A stretch of 64,000 bases of DNA from Chryseobacterium sp. G0186 (GCF_003815675.1 NZ_CP033918.1:1426001-1490000), one strand, 5' to 3'. Positions 19,866 to 29,053 are shown, numbered from the stretch's first letter. A program made the numbers and translations. The notes: a model not told the origin generated them from the sequence alone.

Positions 19866-21002
19866 TTGATTTATACAACACTTTTAAATATTGCAGTTTT
19901 CCAGGGAATTATCTTAGGCTTAGTGATCTTAAAGTCTTCCCTATTCAATAGCAATTCAAATAAATATTTAGCCTACTTACTCTTTTCACTTTCCATTGTT
20001 TTACTCAATTATGTTTTTGAGCTTGAAGGCGTGTTTACCTCTTATCCTGTTTTACGTTTTATAGATGATATAGAATGGGTTTTTCTATTACCCGTTTTCA
20101 TTTTTCTGTTTATTATCAACCGCATTGACAATACTGTAAAGGATAAGCAGAAGCATTATTTGTATTATATTCCATTTGCCTATTCCTCTATTGTTAGTAT
20201 TACATACGACCTTAGTAATGTTGCAGGACTTTTTAAAATCCCTGATTCAAGCATTTTTATAATCAATATACTTAGGCTGCTTCAGCTTTTATTTGCCGTT
20301 ATCATCATCCTATTTCTACCTCTTTACTCTTATTTTATGATAAGGCATTTAAAAGACCCACAAGAGAAAAAATGGGTCATTACCTTATTAACCCTTATCT
20401 ATCTGGTGTTATTGGTCTGGCTTACGACCTATATGACTGGAGTGTTTTTGGGAGTAGATATTTCCTCTACCATGAGCGTTCTGGCTTTATGTGCAACATT
20501 CATCATGCATTGGACAGCTTATGTAGGTATTTACAAATATAAACTGGCCAAAAACAAAGATGCTATCTATCATTTACTGAATAATGATGCAGCTCTTTTG
20601 TATCCCCATCTGCCAATGGTACAAGATAACACCCCCCAAGAGTATAAAGAATCTATCACGGCAGATAATCTTTATTTTCAAAAACTGGAACTTCTTTGCA
20701 AAGATGAGCACATTTATACCGACAGTACATTAAACAGAGAAAAAGTTGCCGAAAAGCTAGGCATAAGCGCTGGGTATCTTTCACAAATTGTAAACACGAT
20801 AACAGGAGATAACTTTGCCCATTATATCAATCAATACCGGGTGGAAGCGGTTAAGGAAATGATATCAAATTCGGAATATGAAAATTATACTTTGTTGACA
20901 ATGGGATTAGAATCCGGGTTCACTTCAAAAACAACTTTCTATAATTCCTTTAAAAAAGTAACCGGTCAAACGCCCAATGAATATAAAAACACCATCAAAT
21001 AA
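19866..21002 (+). CDS. Membrane-anchored AraC-type HTH regulator
   Basis: 378 residues. The N-terminal ~225 residues hold about seven hydrophobic segments (for example L-L-N-I-A-V-F-Q-G-I-I-L-G-L-V-I-L; F-L-L-P-V-F-I-F-L-F-I-I), the rest is a cytoplasmic AraC domain: V-A-E-K-L-G-I-S-A-G-Y-L-S-Q-I-V-N and G-L-E-S-G-F-T-S-K-T-T-F-Y-N-S-F-K-K-V-T-G-Q-T-P. The start is a TTG at 19866: an in-frame TAA lies 21 bp upstream and no ATG occurs before the membrane region, so TTG (or the adjacent ATT) is forced. The family is a common Flavobacteriia one-component membrane sensor. It is followed by the outer-membrane-type gene, which may be its target. Confidence 0.83.
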   Translation: MIYTTLLNIAVFQGIILGLVILKSSLFNSNSNKYLAYLLFSLSIVLLNYVFELEGVFTSYPVLRFIDDIEWVFLLPVFIFLFIINRIDNTVKDKQKHYLYYIPFAYSSIVSITYDLSNVAGLFKIPDSSIFIINILRLLQLLFAVIIILFLPLYSYFMIRHLKDPQEKKWVITLLTLIYLVLLVWLTTYMTGVFLGVDISSTMSVLALCATFIMHWTAYVGIYKYKLAKNKDAIYHLLNNDAALLYPHLPMVQDNTPQEYKESITADNLYFQKLELLCKDEHIYTDSTLNREKVAEKLGISAGYLSQIVNTITGDNFAHYINQYRVEAVKEMISNSEYENYTLLTMGLESGFTSKTTFYNSFKKVTGQTPNEYKNTIK

Positions 21003-21091
21003 GTACCATTTTATCCAGTTTTAAGCTTTTGAAACCTGCTTTAATTTTGATTATATGAGTTTTGCACTCAAATAATTCAAATACCTTTTTT

Positions 21092-21637
21092 ATGAAAAAA
21101 AAAATTTCACTACTCATCATTTTGTTTGCTTTTTATACTGTCAAAGCTCAAAGTGAAAGTGAAACCGGTCCAAATTCTTATCAGAAAAAAAATGAAATTA
21201 AACTGAATCTTATCGCTCCGTTATCCGGTGCTGCGGAGGCAGGTTTTGAACGGTACCTCAATAAAAAATCATCCCTGGGAATCTCTGCATTTATTGTTTA
21301 TGACAATACAAAAGAGAAAGACATGAATTACTTCATCTCCCCCTACTACAGATATTATTTTGGAAGAAAATATGCATCCGGTTTTTTTGCCGAAGGATTT
21401 GGAATGCTCACGTCCATTGATGGAAAAAAAATATACGCAGCAGACAACCTGACATTCACAGAGGGTAAAGATGTATATGATCTCGCACTGGGTGCAGGTT
21501 TAGGCTGGAAATTGGTCACCAGGAAAGGATTTGTTTTTGAAGCCAACGCCGCCTATGGAAGACTTGTATTCAATGCAGACAAAACAGATCATGACCAGGT
21601 TATAAAGCTTGGATTGAGTATCGGCTATCGATTTTAA
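21092..21637 (+). CDS. DUF3575-like exported beta-barrel protein
   Basis: 181 residues from the ATG at 21092 (a TTG 30 bp upstream is less likely as the ATG begins a standard signal peptide, cleavage after V-K-A-Q). The mature protein has alternating beta strands: N-E-I-K-L-N-L-I-A-P-L-S-G-A-A-E-A-G-F-E-R-Y-L-N-K-K-S-S, Y-Y-R-Y-Y-F-G-R-K, G-A-G-L-G-W-K, and it ends in a strand closing with Y-R-F, the terminal aromatic expected of outer-membrane barrels. The first strand pair is typical of DUF3575 proteins. Probably a small outer-membrane protein of unknown role, downstream of the membrane AraC gene with ~90 bp between. Confidence 0.75.
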   Translation: MKKKISLLIILFAFYTVKAQSESETGPNSYQKKNEIKLNLIAPLSGAAEAGFERYLNKKSSLGISAFIVYDNTKEKDMNYFISPYYRYYFGRKYASGFFAEGFGMLTSIDGKKIYAADNLTFTEGKDVYDLALGAGLGWKLVTRKGFVFEANAAYGRLVFNADKTDHDQVIKLGLSIGYRF

Positions 21638-21776
21638 TATCAACTCTACCTAAAAAAACATAACGACGCTTCTGTTTGCAATAGATAAAACATAGAACTG
21701 AAAAATAAATCCTGACGAGAGTTGGGATTTACTTTTTCTACAATGAAGACTGTAGAAGAACTCGCTCTTTTTTATC

Positions 21777-21784
21777 TATCTTTG
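21777..21784 (+). promoter_or_regulatory. Candidate -7 box TATCTTTG before the PhzF-like gene
   Basis: Matches TAnnTTTG and ends 24 bp before the ATG at 21809. No TTG stands at -33 spacing. Confidence 0.42.
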
Positions 21785-21808
21785 GTACACACCTAAATTT
21801 TCTCAATT

Positions 21809-22597
21809 ATGAAGTTAGAATTATATCAAATAGATGCCTTTACAGAAGAGATCTTCCATGGAAATCCTGCGTGTGTTGTTCCCTTAAAAGACTGGTTACC
21901 CGATGAGACTCTCTTAAAAATAGCCCTTGAAAATGCAGTAGCAGAAACAGCATTCTTTATTGATAACGGACATACCATTCACCTGAGATGGTTTACCCCT
22001 GAAATAGAAATGGATTTATGCGGGCATGCTACCCTTGCTACGGCGCATTGCTTAGTTTCCCTCTTAAACTATCAAAAGAGCAAAATTGTTTTTCATACCA
22101 AAAGTGGTGAGTTAACGGTTGAAGTAAAAGATGGTGTGTATTACATGGACTTTCCCTCAAGAATGCCTGAAGCATCTCCTCTTCCGGATACTATAGCCAA
22201 ATCTCTCAATATCCAGCCAAAGGAGGTTTTAAAATCAAGAGACTATGTTCTGGTGTATGATTCTGAGGAAGACATCAAAAATATCAAAATTGACAGATCT
22301 GTTTTTGACCTTATCAATTTGGATCCGGGAGGTGTTGTCGTAACGGCAGCAGGCACCGACAGTGATTTTGTTTCAAGATATTTTACATCGCAGGCATCCA
22401 TTCTGGAAGATCCTGTAACCGGTTCTGCGCACTGCTCACTCATTCCGCTATGGTCATCAAGACTGGGAAAAGATAAGCTTTTCGCGCGCCAGCTGTCAGA
22501 AAGGGGCGGTCAGCTCTTCTGTGAAAACAAAAATGAGAGAGTGATTGTGGCAGGTAAAGCCAAAACCTATTCTACAGGATATTTATGGATAGAATAA
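21809..22597 (+). CDS. PhzF family isomerase-like protein
   Basis: 262 residues, cytoplasmic. The fold's key parts are visible: N-terminal Q-I-D-A-F-T-E-E-I-F-H-G-N-P-A-C-V-V-P-L, the conserved catalytic glutamate in N-A-V-A-E-T-A-F-F-I (near residue 46), M-D-L-C-G-H-A-T-L-A-T-A-H with the GHAT signature at ~73, and D-P-V-T-G-S-A-H-C near 205. This is the full pattern of the PhzF/diaminopimelate-epimerase-like family, in which the two halves close over the substrate. Length is normal. In phenazine producers PhzF isomerises DHHA, but no other phz genes are here, so the substrate is unknown. Single-gene unit. Confidence 0.9.
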   Translation: MKLELYQIDAFTEEIFHGNPACVVPLKDWLPDETLLKIALENAVAETAFFIDNGHTIHLRWFTPEIEMDLCGHATLATAHCLVSLLNYQKSKIVFHTKSGELTVEVKDGVYYMDFPSRMPEASPLPDTIAKSLNIQPKEVLKSRDYVLVYDSEEDIKNIKIDRSVFDLINLDPGGVVVTAAGTDSDFVSRYFTSQASILEDPVTGSAHCSLIPLWSSRLGKDKLFARQLSERGGQLFCENKNERVIVAGKAKTYSTGYLWIE

Positions 22598-22914
22598 TGC
22601 TATTTTGATGAAATGGTATAGTCCTATAATTCATCGTAAAGATTCTTAAAAATAGTTTTGTCAGCTTCTGAGACTCGGCAAATATCGGAGATATTTGCCG
22701 AGTCTCAGAAGCTGATTCTTTTAAATTTCCGTAAAAAACTTTCGATTATCTCCCTAAAACCTTAATTGAAATACTCTAAAAAAGAAAATTTCACTTCCCA
22801 AAGCTGTAATTTGAAATTTATTATTCTTTTCTTCTGAAATAAGAGGTTAAATATTAATTTTAGAAGTCTTTAAATGATTACATTAGCACAGAATTAAAAT
22901 GCGCTAAGATTTCT
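22598..22914. other. Intergenic region with large hairpin
   Basis: 317 bp with no gene. It contains the 26-bp perfect hairpin listed separately, then AT-rich leader sequence of the next gene. Confidence 0.6.
22661..22715. terminator. Perfect 26-bp hairpin with 3-nt loop
   Basis: Arms 22661-22686 and 22690-22715 are exact reverse complements around a GGA loop; T-rich on the 3' side. The inner part (GGCAAATATC / GATATTTGCC) is the same as in the terminator at 51530-51564. It is likely the terminator of the PhzF-like gene. Confidence 0.8.
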
Positions 22915-25320
22915 ATGAAAAATATATTCTGTGTATTGCTTCTTTCAATTGTACAACCTGTATTTGCACAAACTAAATTGGAAAAAGCACTTACAAATCT
23001 TGAGAATAACTACGAACAAGAAAAAGTATACGTACTGACCGACAAATCACAATACGCAGCAGGTGACAGAATCTGGTTTAAAAGCTTTGTATTTGACGGA
23101 TATAATCGTTCTGCATTATCTACCACCCTATTTGTGGAATTGTACAATTCTGATAAAAAATTAATAGACTGGAAAACGATACTTCTAACCAATGGCGAAG
23201 GGAGCGGAGATTTTAAACTAAGGGAAGACCTTCCTGAACAGGTTTATTTTGTAAGAGCTTACACGCCTTATATGACCAATTTTAGCGAGGATTTTCAGAT
23301 TGTTAAAACCATTCCGATTTACAATCCCAATTCCCCTGAGTCTTTAGTGATTTCCAAAAGTTCCGATTGGTCTGCAAAAGCTTCCCCGGAAGGAGGGAAT
23401 TTCATTAACGGGATGCCTACCAAATTTGCTGTACGATTATCAAGCGATACTTCTCTGCCGGAAACCTGGTCAGGAAAAATAATAGACACCCAAAAACCCA
23501 ATGTTCCTATCACAACATTCAAATCTTTTGATAGAAATGTGGCCTCCTTTACCATAACTCCTGCTTCAGGAAAAAAATACCAGGCGATCATTCAGGATAA
23601 TGCCGGAAAAAGTAAAACAATAGACCTGCCACAAGTTGCAGACAGCGGTCTTCATTTAGAAGTTTCCAGCTCTAAAGAAGGGGTGAAATACAGCTTAAAA
23701 GGAGTGAACTTAAAAGAACAACTTCAAAATTATAAAATTGTAGGAACCATCAATAACCACCTTGCCTACAGAGCAAATATCAAACAGGTAAGCAATGAGA
23801 TATCAAGTCTTATTCCTACAAAAATCAGCAATGGAAACAATGGTATTTTGCAATTAGCCATTTTTGATGAGCAGGACAATCTGGTTGCCCAAAGACTTTG
23901 CTTTATAAAACCCAATAATTTAAAGATTGAGAAAGCAGAAATTATAGGCCAGAGCATAAAGCAAACCCCAAGATCCTTCAATAGCATTGATCTTTCCCCG
24001 GAATCCTATTTTAAAAATTATACCGTTTTAGTCAGTGAGGATGACGGAAGCAATAAGCCCGAAGAAGAAAATCTTCTGAGTGGACTTTGGTTAACGGGAG
24101 ATTTCACAACAAAAATAGACAGCCCGGCACAGTATTTCTCTAAAAACGCCAATGCTGATGCTTTAGATGCCCTGCTTATTTCTGAAAACTGGAAAAGATT
24201 TGACTGGAATTCCGTACTTAGCGGATCTGCACCCGCCATTAAAACCACTTCTCAGCAATTTCTTTCTTACAGGGTAAAACCTATTAAAAACAATGCCATG
24301 ATGATCAATGCTGATGTAGTTTTGGTGTTAAAGTTAGGCAAAAACGAACCTGCTGTCAGTCCGTTTAAAACGGATCAAAATGGATATATTTACATCAATA
24401 ATATCAGCTATGATCAACCTATGGATGTATCATTATTTACAGGGGAAGAAAGTAAGAATGTTAAAGAATCAAGTACTGATAATTTATTTGTTACGGTAGA
24501 ACCGCTGGTAAATCCTACCCCATTTACCGGTAATTTTCCGGGGACAAAATATAAGTTAGTAAAAGGAGGCGAAAATAAAACCCTTTCTCCTGCCATTACC
24601 AGAGCGATCAACACTCAAAAAAACATTAAAAAAATAGAGAGTTCCGAAACACAGATTGAACAGGTAAAACTAGTAGGAAAAAAGAAAGATCCAAAACAGG
24701 AATTAGACAAACAACTCTCCAGCGGTATGTTTAACGTGATGAACGCCACTGTATTTGACTTCGTGAATGAAGACCAATATGCTGCCGGATATACCAATAT
24801 TTTAGACTGGTTACAAGGTAAAACTGCCGGTGTAACACTTCAAAGAAATAATTCAGGGATCAATGTTCCTTACATTCGTGGCCAGAAAGCCAAACTGTAC
24901 CTGGATGAAATGATTACAGATCCTGCCATAATTTCTAACATTCCTGTAAGCAATATTGCTATGGTAAAAATCATTAAGGGAGACGGATTACTGGGTGATG
25001 CCGTAGCAATCTATACCATGAAGGGAAATATGCAGTCTAAAAACGACAAAAGTGACAGGCTAAAAAACAACTCATCCATCATCAAAGGCTATGATAAACC
25101 ATCCGAGTTTCTTGTTGAAATGCTAGATGATGATTCTCCTGCGAAAATTGAAAACGATACCCGCGAAACTCTTTACTGGAACCCTAATTTATTTGATAGC
25201 GATTATGTTCCTCCAAGAATTAAATTTTTCAATAACGACAGTGCAAAACAATATAAAGTATTGATCATAAGCTTTGATGAAGACGACAATCTTCTTTATG
25301 ATCAGCAAATCTTTAAATAA
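22915..25320 (+). CDS. Exported MG2-like protein with TonB plug-like C-terminus
   Basis: 801 residues. Signal peptide 1-19 (cleavage near V-F-A-Q). Residues ~35-135 resemble the first macroglobulin domain: E-K-V-Y-V-L-T-D-K-S-Q-Y-A-A-G-D-R-I-W-F-K, a pattern found in the Bacteroidetes proteins named 'TonB-dependent receptor plug domain-containing'. Near 635-700 a plug-like unit is seen: L-Q-G-K-T-A-G-V-T, Y-I-R-G, L-Y-L-D-E-M-I-T-D, I-K-G-D-G-L-L-G-D-A-V-A-I-Y-T-M. No outer-membrane barrel follows; the last ~90 residues are a short soluble tail. Probably a periplasmic or surface accessory protein; substrate unknown. Transcribed alone, with a terminator 18 bp after the stop. Confidence 0.8.
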   Translation: MKNIFCVLLLSIVQPVFAQTKLEKALTNLENNYEQEKVYVLTDKSQYAAGDRIWFKSFVFDGYNRSALSTTLFVELYNSDKKLIDWKTILLTNGEGSGDFKLREDLPEQVYFVRAYTPYMTNFSEDFQIVKTIPIYNPNSPESLVISKSSDWSAKASPEGGNFINGMPTKFAVRLSSDTSLPETWSGKIIDTQKPNVPITTFKSFDRNVASFTITPASGKKYQAIIQDNAGKSKTIDLPQVADSGLHLEVSSSKEGVKYSLKGVNLKEQLQNYKIVGTINNHLAYRANIKQVSNEISSLIPTKISNGNNGILQLAIFDEQDNLVAQRLCFIKPNNLKIEKAEIIGQSIKQTPRSFNSIDLSPESYFKNYTVLVSEDDGSNKPEEENLLSGLWLTGDFTTKIDSPAQYFSKNANADALDALLISENWKRFDWNSVLSGSAPAIKTTSQQFLSYRVKPIKNNAMMINADVVLVLKLGKNEPAVSPFKTDQNGYIYINNISYDQPMDVSLFTGEESKNVKESSTDNLFVTVEPLVNPTPFTGNFPGTKYKLVKGGENKTLSPAITRAINTQKNIKKIESSETQIEQVKLVGKKKDPKQELDKQLSSGMFNVMNATVFDFVNEDQYAAGYTNILDWLQGKTAGVTLQRNNSGINVPYIRGQKAKLYLDEMITDPAIISNIPVSNIAMVKIIKGDGLLGDAVAIYTMKGNMQSKNDKSDRLKNNSSIIKGYDKPSEFLVEMLDDDSPAKIENDTRETLYWNPNLFDSDYVPPRIKFFNNDSAKQYKVLIISFDEDDNLLYDQQIFK

Positions 25321-25337
25321 AATATTGTTCTATATTC

Positions 25338-25372
25338 AAAAAGGCCTTTCAATTCTCTTGAAAGGCTTTTTT
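25338..25372 (+). terminator. Rho-independent terminator
   Basis: 15-bp stem (one G-T pair) built on GGCCTTTCAA / TTGAAAGGCT with a 5-nt loop and a run of T. It follows the MG2/plug gene. Confidence 0.85.
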
Positions 25373-25448
25373 AGTGTTTGAATTGCAATACTTTATTTTC
25401 AAAAATAACGGGTTCAAAATTATATTGCAAACTTGTATTCTATTTTTT

Positions 25449-25615
25449 TAAACGCAAAGACAAGATTCAATGCTTTTATTGATAAGGAAGCTAAGAAAGC
25501 GACAAAGTCGCTGATGAAGCTGTATGGCTATGCGCCCGCTTAGAAAGAATCAATGAAGTTGATTCTCCCTTTGCTCCCTTTAAAATATAACATCATATAC
25601 TAAAAACTTTGCGTT
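25449..25615. repeat. Intergenic element bounded by AACGCAAAG inverted ends
   Basis: The segment starts with TAAACGCAAAG (25449) and ends with the inverse CTTTGCGTT (25607-25615). Inside is a GC-richer non-coding part, with GCGACAAAGTCGC as a short internal palindrome. The AACGCAAAG ends resemble the 'GCGCAAAG' repeats at 60744-61049. It is probably a degraded copy of a dispersed intergenic repeat; whether it is mobile cannot be told. Confidence 0.4.
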
Positions 25616-25819
25616 AAATTTAAATTGCATAAACATCAGCAACATTCTGTTTTCCAAAACCTTGAATCTAAGCCTTTTCTTGTGATTGTCATACACTACA
25701 GTTTTTACTTCTTTTCGTAATTTTTAGAAAGATTAGTTGATCATATTTTTTATCCTATAAATGAAGCAACCCTGATGAAAGCTAGTATTTTGGGGCTACA
25801 ATAACTTAGAATAATTGAT

Positions 25820-25827
25820 TAGTTTTG
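25820..25827 (+). promoter_or_regulatory. Candidate -7 box TAGTTTTG
   Basis: Fits TAnnTTTG; the expected start of transcription then lies ~20 bp before the ATG at 25855, which supports that start. The nearest upstream TTG is 27 nt away, too far for a normal -33. Confidence 0.38.
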
Positions 25828-25854
25828 AGATGTAAAGACATAATAAAAAATTTG

Positions 25855-26415
25855 ATGAAAATTATTGACATTCATTCTATATTCCATAATAAACAAATCA
25901 CGTATAAAGAAGCAGAGCTAATTTTATATGATTTTAAAAGACATGAAAGATTTGAAGTTTTTATTGCATTATATGAGGCCACATTGAAGAATGACCTAAC
26001 TACAGCATTTAAGGTTTTTAGAGAAGCATATTGTGCCTCTGATCATATTTTTAAACAAATAAAAAATAGTAAATCAACATTTGATCTCAAAATGTTTTTA
26101 AATTTTTTGAAGAACAACAGAGTTGACTTCATGGCTTTAATGACTGATCGCGAAAAAAAATACTATCACGATTTACCTGACCGCGTCACAATTTATCGAG
26201 GAATAAATGAAGCTGAACATATATCAAAAAACTATGGAATTAGCTGGAGCTTATCCGAAGATACAGCAATGGACTATATCTATTTTGATAAAAATGAAGT
26301 TGAAAAGGGAGAAGGAGGAATCATAGACTTAACAGTAGACAAAAAAGATATTTTGACTGTTTTTTCTGTACATAGAGACTTGGAAATAATTTATATTTAT
26401 GATAGAGACATGTAA
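25855..26415 (+). CDS. Putative ADP-ribosyltransferase-fold protein (orphan)
   Basis: 186 residues from the ATG at 25855; an upstream in-frame TTG at 25825 lies in the -7 box. No signal peptide. The N-terminal ~100 residues are helical. The rest shows an R-S-E type ART pattern: V-T-I-Y-R-G-I (Arg of the first motif, ~residue 129), G-I-S-W-S-L-S-E-D-T-A (serine motif with the helix that follows, ~143-153), then G-G-I-I-D-L-T-V-D-K-K-D-I-L, and R-D-L-E-I-I-Y at the end, where the E of E-x-E stands and the first E is D. These motifs match NAD-dependent ARTs and related phage or toxin proteins. The fold call is my inference; activity is unproven because of the D-x-E change. Confidence 0.55.
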   Translation: MKIIDIHSIFHNKQITYKEAELILYDFKRHERFEVFIALYEATLKNDLTTAFKVFREAYCASDHIFKQIKNSKSTFDLKMFLNFLKNNRVDFMALMTDREKKYYHDLPDRVTIYRGINEAEHISKNYGISWSLSEDTAMDYIYFDKNEVEKGEGGIIDLTVDKKDILTVFSVHRDLEIIYIYDRDM

Positions 26416-26497
26416 AAATGTTTGCCTCCAGTTCTCCAAAGTCTCCCAACTACAGAGATTCTATTTAAACAAAATAATCAGCAAATGACTATAACAA

Positions 26498-26526
26498 AAG
26501 AGACTCCCTTTTCAGGCAGTCTCTTA
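26498..26526. terminator. Weak hairpin between convergent genes
   Basis: AAGAGACT / AGTCTCTT stem with an inner CC/GG pair after one mismatch. It separates the ART-like gene (+) from the 550-residue protein gene (-). Confidence 0.5.
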
Positions 26527-26552
26527 TTAATGAGTAATGATTTGTTTTTTGT

Positions 26553-28205
26553 TTATGGCCATACCACCCCTGACTGTCTAGGGCTTGTCCATGGTTTTCC
26601 GGCACAGCTTGTTCCTGGGTGAGCAGCAAGACATGACCCTACCCACTCACTGCCAACGGCGTGGGATTTTACCTTTTTTACAGAGCAATAGGTCGTTCCG
26701 TTGTTATCTTTATACAGTTGATAATTAGGATAGGCACCTTTAGCCAGCATCTCTTCATCAACATTTTCCTGCGCAGGATAATCTACGATAGCACCAAGAA
26801 CCCAAGCTATGGAATCTACATTGTTCCCTGCAATCAAACTTTGAGGAGGTGTTAACTTAATCTTGATTGTTGATTTTGAAGCATCTACAGAAAAAGAAGA
26901 AGAATACGTAGATTCTTTAACGCTTGCCAAAGGAATTCCTAGGAAAGAAAGCGTTGCAGAAGAAGACTGTTCAAAGGTTTTTTGAATGCTTTTGTAATTT
27001 TCACCCGTTACCGTGATCTCAACAGACGGATAATTGGAAATAGCAACCCCGTTCAGTAGCCCGAAAGGTCCGTCAGGTCCAAATTTTGTAGCCGGATTCG
27101 GGGAGAACTTATATCCGGAAATACGTTTTTCTTCCTGTTTATCCTTACTGTTTCTTTCGGCTTTACGGATAGGATCAAACCATGCCCAGTACAGATTGCT
27201 TGCAATATTAAAATCTGTTGGAAGAAAAGTAACAAGGGTAACTCCGGTAAAAGACATCGATATTCTGATTGAGTTTTTACTTGTAGCAATATCTTCACTG
27301 AAATAATTAGCATTCCCGCCAATTCCTAACGTAAAGAAGTCGAAGATAGGAATAGAAAAACCCGTCTTTCCATTTACGGAAACCTGAAATTTACTTTCAG
27401 ATTCACGCGTGATTTCCATGTCAATCTGAGCATCCTGAGATGTATTTTTAAGACCGTTTAAAATATCACTAAGCGGTGTTGTCACCTGGAAGGATGGTAA
27501 AAATCGACCGTCATTCAGTAGCAAGCCTCCATTTTCTTTTTTGGGGTGCTGTACATTATTCAATACTCTGGATAAATACCCATTATTCATCGTTACATTA
27601 TTCTGTAGAGATATTGTGGCGCCCAACGCATTCAAATAGTTGGCTAAAACAGGAACAATAGGTTTTCCGCTTGCCGGTGTCTTATTCAGTAAACGGTCCA
27701 GGTCATCACTTTTCTGAATATCATATAAGGTAGTGGATGGTTTTGCCCAGTCTGTAGCAATTTTATCCATAATAATATCAATAGGCTGCATAGTGTCTGT
27801 AGCAGGAGGGAGTGAACCATAAGCGCCTACCCATGCATTAAGTAAAGCCATTTGCTGATCTGTAGCATTTTTATGCGCGGCATTCAGAACAGCTGTATCT
27901 TCTTCGGATAAAGAATAATTAACTTTTGAGAAAACATCAATAAAATAATTGGTAAATACCTGATCAAGCTGAACCGGTTCAGTATTGGCTCTCAGGTTTG
28001 AAGAGATCCAGTCGTAGGTTTTTTTATTAAACCTCAGATCAATCGGATCCTGCCAGTAATAAGGGAAATTTCCCTTTCCGGTAATAGTTATAGCAGATAG
28101 ATCTGTACTTAAAACACTTGATAGGATATCATTAGCCCTGTCCTTTAATTCTGTAATAATTTGCGCTGCTTCTACAAAGGGAGCAACATGTTCTGGATTT
28201 TTCAT
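26553..28205 (-). CDS. Protein of unknown family (550 aa)
   Basis: 550 residues, no signal peptide, lipobox or clear membrane segment. The first ~240 residues are helical and charged (for example Q-I-I-T-E-L-K-D-R-A-N-D-I-L, S-E-E-D-T-A-V-L-N-A-A-H-K-N-A). From ~250 on the protein is beta-rich with amphipathic strands (Q-V-T-T-P-L-S-D-I-L; I-R-I-S-M-S-F-T-G-V-T-L-V-T-F) and a W-A-W-F-D-P-I-R segment. The last ~40 residues are distinct: rich in Gly, Ser, Pro, Trp and with two Cys (G-S-C-L-A-A-H-P-G-T-S-C-A-G-K-P-W), and locally higher in GC. I do not recognise it. The size and uniform codon use make it a real gene. No neighbour hints at its role. Confidence 0.75.
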   Translation of the reverse strand: MKNPEHVAPFVEAAQIITELKDRANDILSSVLSTDLSAITITGKGNFPYYWQDPIDLRFNKKTYDWISSNLRANTEPVQLDQVFTNYFIDVFSKVNYSLSEEDTAVLNAAHKNATDQQMALLNAWVGAYGSLPPATDTMQPIDIIMDKIATDWAKPSTTLYDIQKSDDLDRLLNKTPASGKPIVPVLANYLNALGATISLQNNVTMNNGYLSRVLNNVQHPKKENGGLLLNDGRFLPSFQVTTPLSDILNGLKNTSQDAQIDMEITRESESKFQVSVNGKTGFSIPIFDFFTLGIGGNANYFSEDIATSKNSIRISMSFTGVTLVTFLPTDFNIASNLYWAWFDPIRKAERNSKDKQEEKRISGYKFSPNPATKFGPDGPFGLLNGVAISNYPSVEITVTGENYKSIQKTFEQSSSATLSFLGIPLASVKESTYSSSFSVDASKSTIKIKLTPPQSLIAGNNVDSIAWVLGAIVDYPAQENVDEEMLAKGAYPNYQLYKDNNGTTYCSVKKVKSHAVGSEWVGSCLAAHPGTSCAGKPWTSPRQSGVVWP

Positions 28206-28582
28206 GATGAATAAGTTTTGGTTTTTTTTCCTACTCTTTTCTCGGCTTTTCGGATGCTGCCATTTTGTTCAGGGTGATGAAGCTTCTTTTGAACAATTCA
28301 AAGTAACGGGAAAAAAGAAATTGATGCTAGCGTATAAATCTGTAATTTTCATTTCAGGTGTTTATACTGTTATAAGTAGGCATTTACACTGTAATAAACG
28401 GGTAAGTATTTGTACCTGTAATAATTAACCGTCGTTATTTACGAATTCCCCAGGCTTTACAATAAGTTCAATCAAGGGATTGAGGCTTAAATTCAGGAGG
28501 TTTTGTGCATTGAGGTTTTAAAAAAAACAGGATCTTTCAAAAGAAACTCGTAAATATTCCGTTTAATTGTTAAATTTGGCTA
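28206..28582. other. 377-bp intergenic region
   Basis: Lies between two divergent genes. A 74-codon frame at 28204-28428 overlaps the start of the 550-residue gene and has no family resemblance, so I do not call it. A TAAATTTG box (28571-28578) stands only 5 bp before the next ATG, too close to be placed with confidence. Confidence 0.55.
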
Positions 28583-29053
28583 ATGCGAAAGAATCTTTAT
28601 CTCATCATTATATTATTTTCTCTTACCAGTTGCTATACTTATCAGGTAAAAAAGCAAGCGGATCCGGCTACCGGCAATCAGCAAGGTGCTAAAAAGAATA
28701 CCTCTTCTGTTACTCCTACTTCTGCACAAATGAAAAGTACAACCACGGGATCTCAAATCACGAACGTACAACAAACCCCTGTTCCGGTCAATATTCAGGA
28801 GAAACTTGCCCCTAATAAAAATGTTAGAATTGATGTGGATGGCAAATCCTATAAAATAATAGTGGACAGATGGGAAAGCGACAGTCTGGTTGCACACCCG
28901 GTACATCAACCTAAAAAAATTCTGAAATTCCATAAAAACCAGATCAATAGTGATAAAATTGCGGAAAAACGTTTTTCACAACCTATCGCTGATATCATCA
29001 CGGTTACTGCTTATGCCGGAATTGCGGCTTTAATCTGGTATCTTGTTCGCTAG
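28583..29053 (+). CDS. Small lipoprotein with C-terminal membrane segment
   Basis: 156 residues. Residues 1-17 are a lipoprotein signal (L-I-I-I-L-F-S-L-T-S-C, lipobox L-T-S-C). Next is a Lys/Thr/Ser/Gln-rich linker (~20-75), then a compact part with V-R-I-D-V-D-G-K-S-Y-K-I-I-V-D-R-W-E-S-D-S-L, and a final hydrophobic stretch (I-T-V-T-A-Y-A-G-I-A-A-L-I-W-Y-L-V). Envelope protein; function unknown. Similar small lipoproteins with a 'W-E-x-D' core are common in Flavobacteriia. Confidence 0.8.
   Translation: MRKNLYLIIILFSLTSCYTYQVKKQADPATGNQQGAKKNTSSVTPTSAQMKSTTTGSQITNVQQTPVPVNIQEKLAPNKNVRIDVDGKSYKIIVDRWESDSLVAHPVHQPKKILKFHKNQINSDKIAEKRFSQPIADIITVTAYAGIAALIWYLVR

Noticed and set aside
26422..26622. 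66-codon plus-strand frame after the ART-like gene
   Set aside because: It overlaps the antisense end of the 550-residue gene and runs through the hairpin at 26498-26526; no recognisable protein features.
28204..28428. 74-codon frame divergent from the 550-residue gene
   Set aside because: Overlaps that gene's start, has no family resemblance, and the N-terminal hydrophobic look comes from T-rich DNA.
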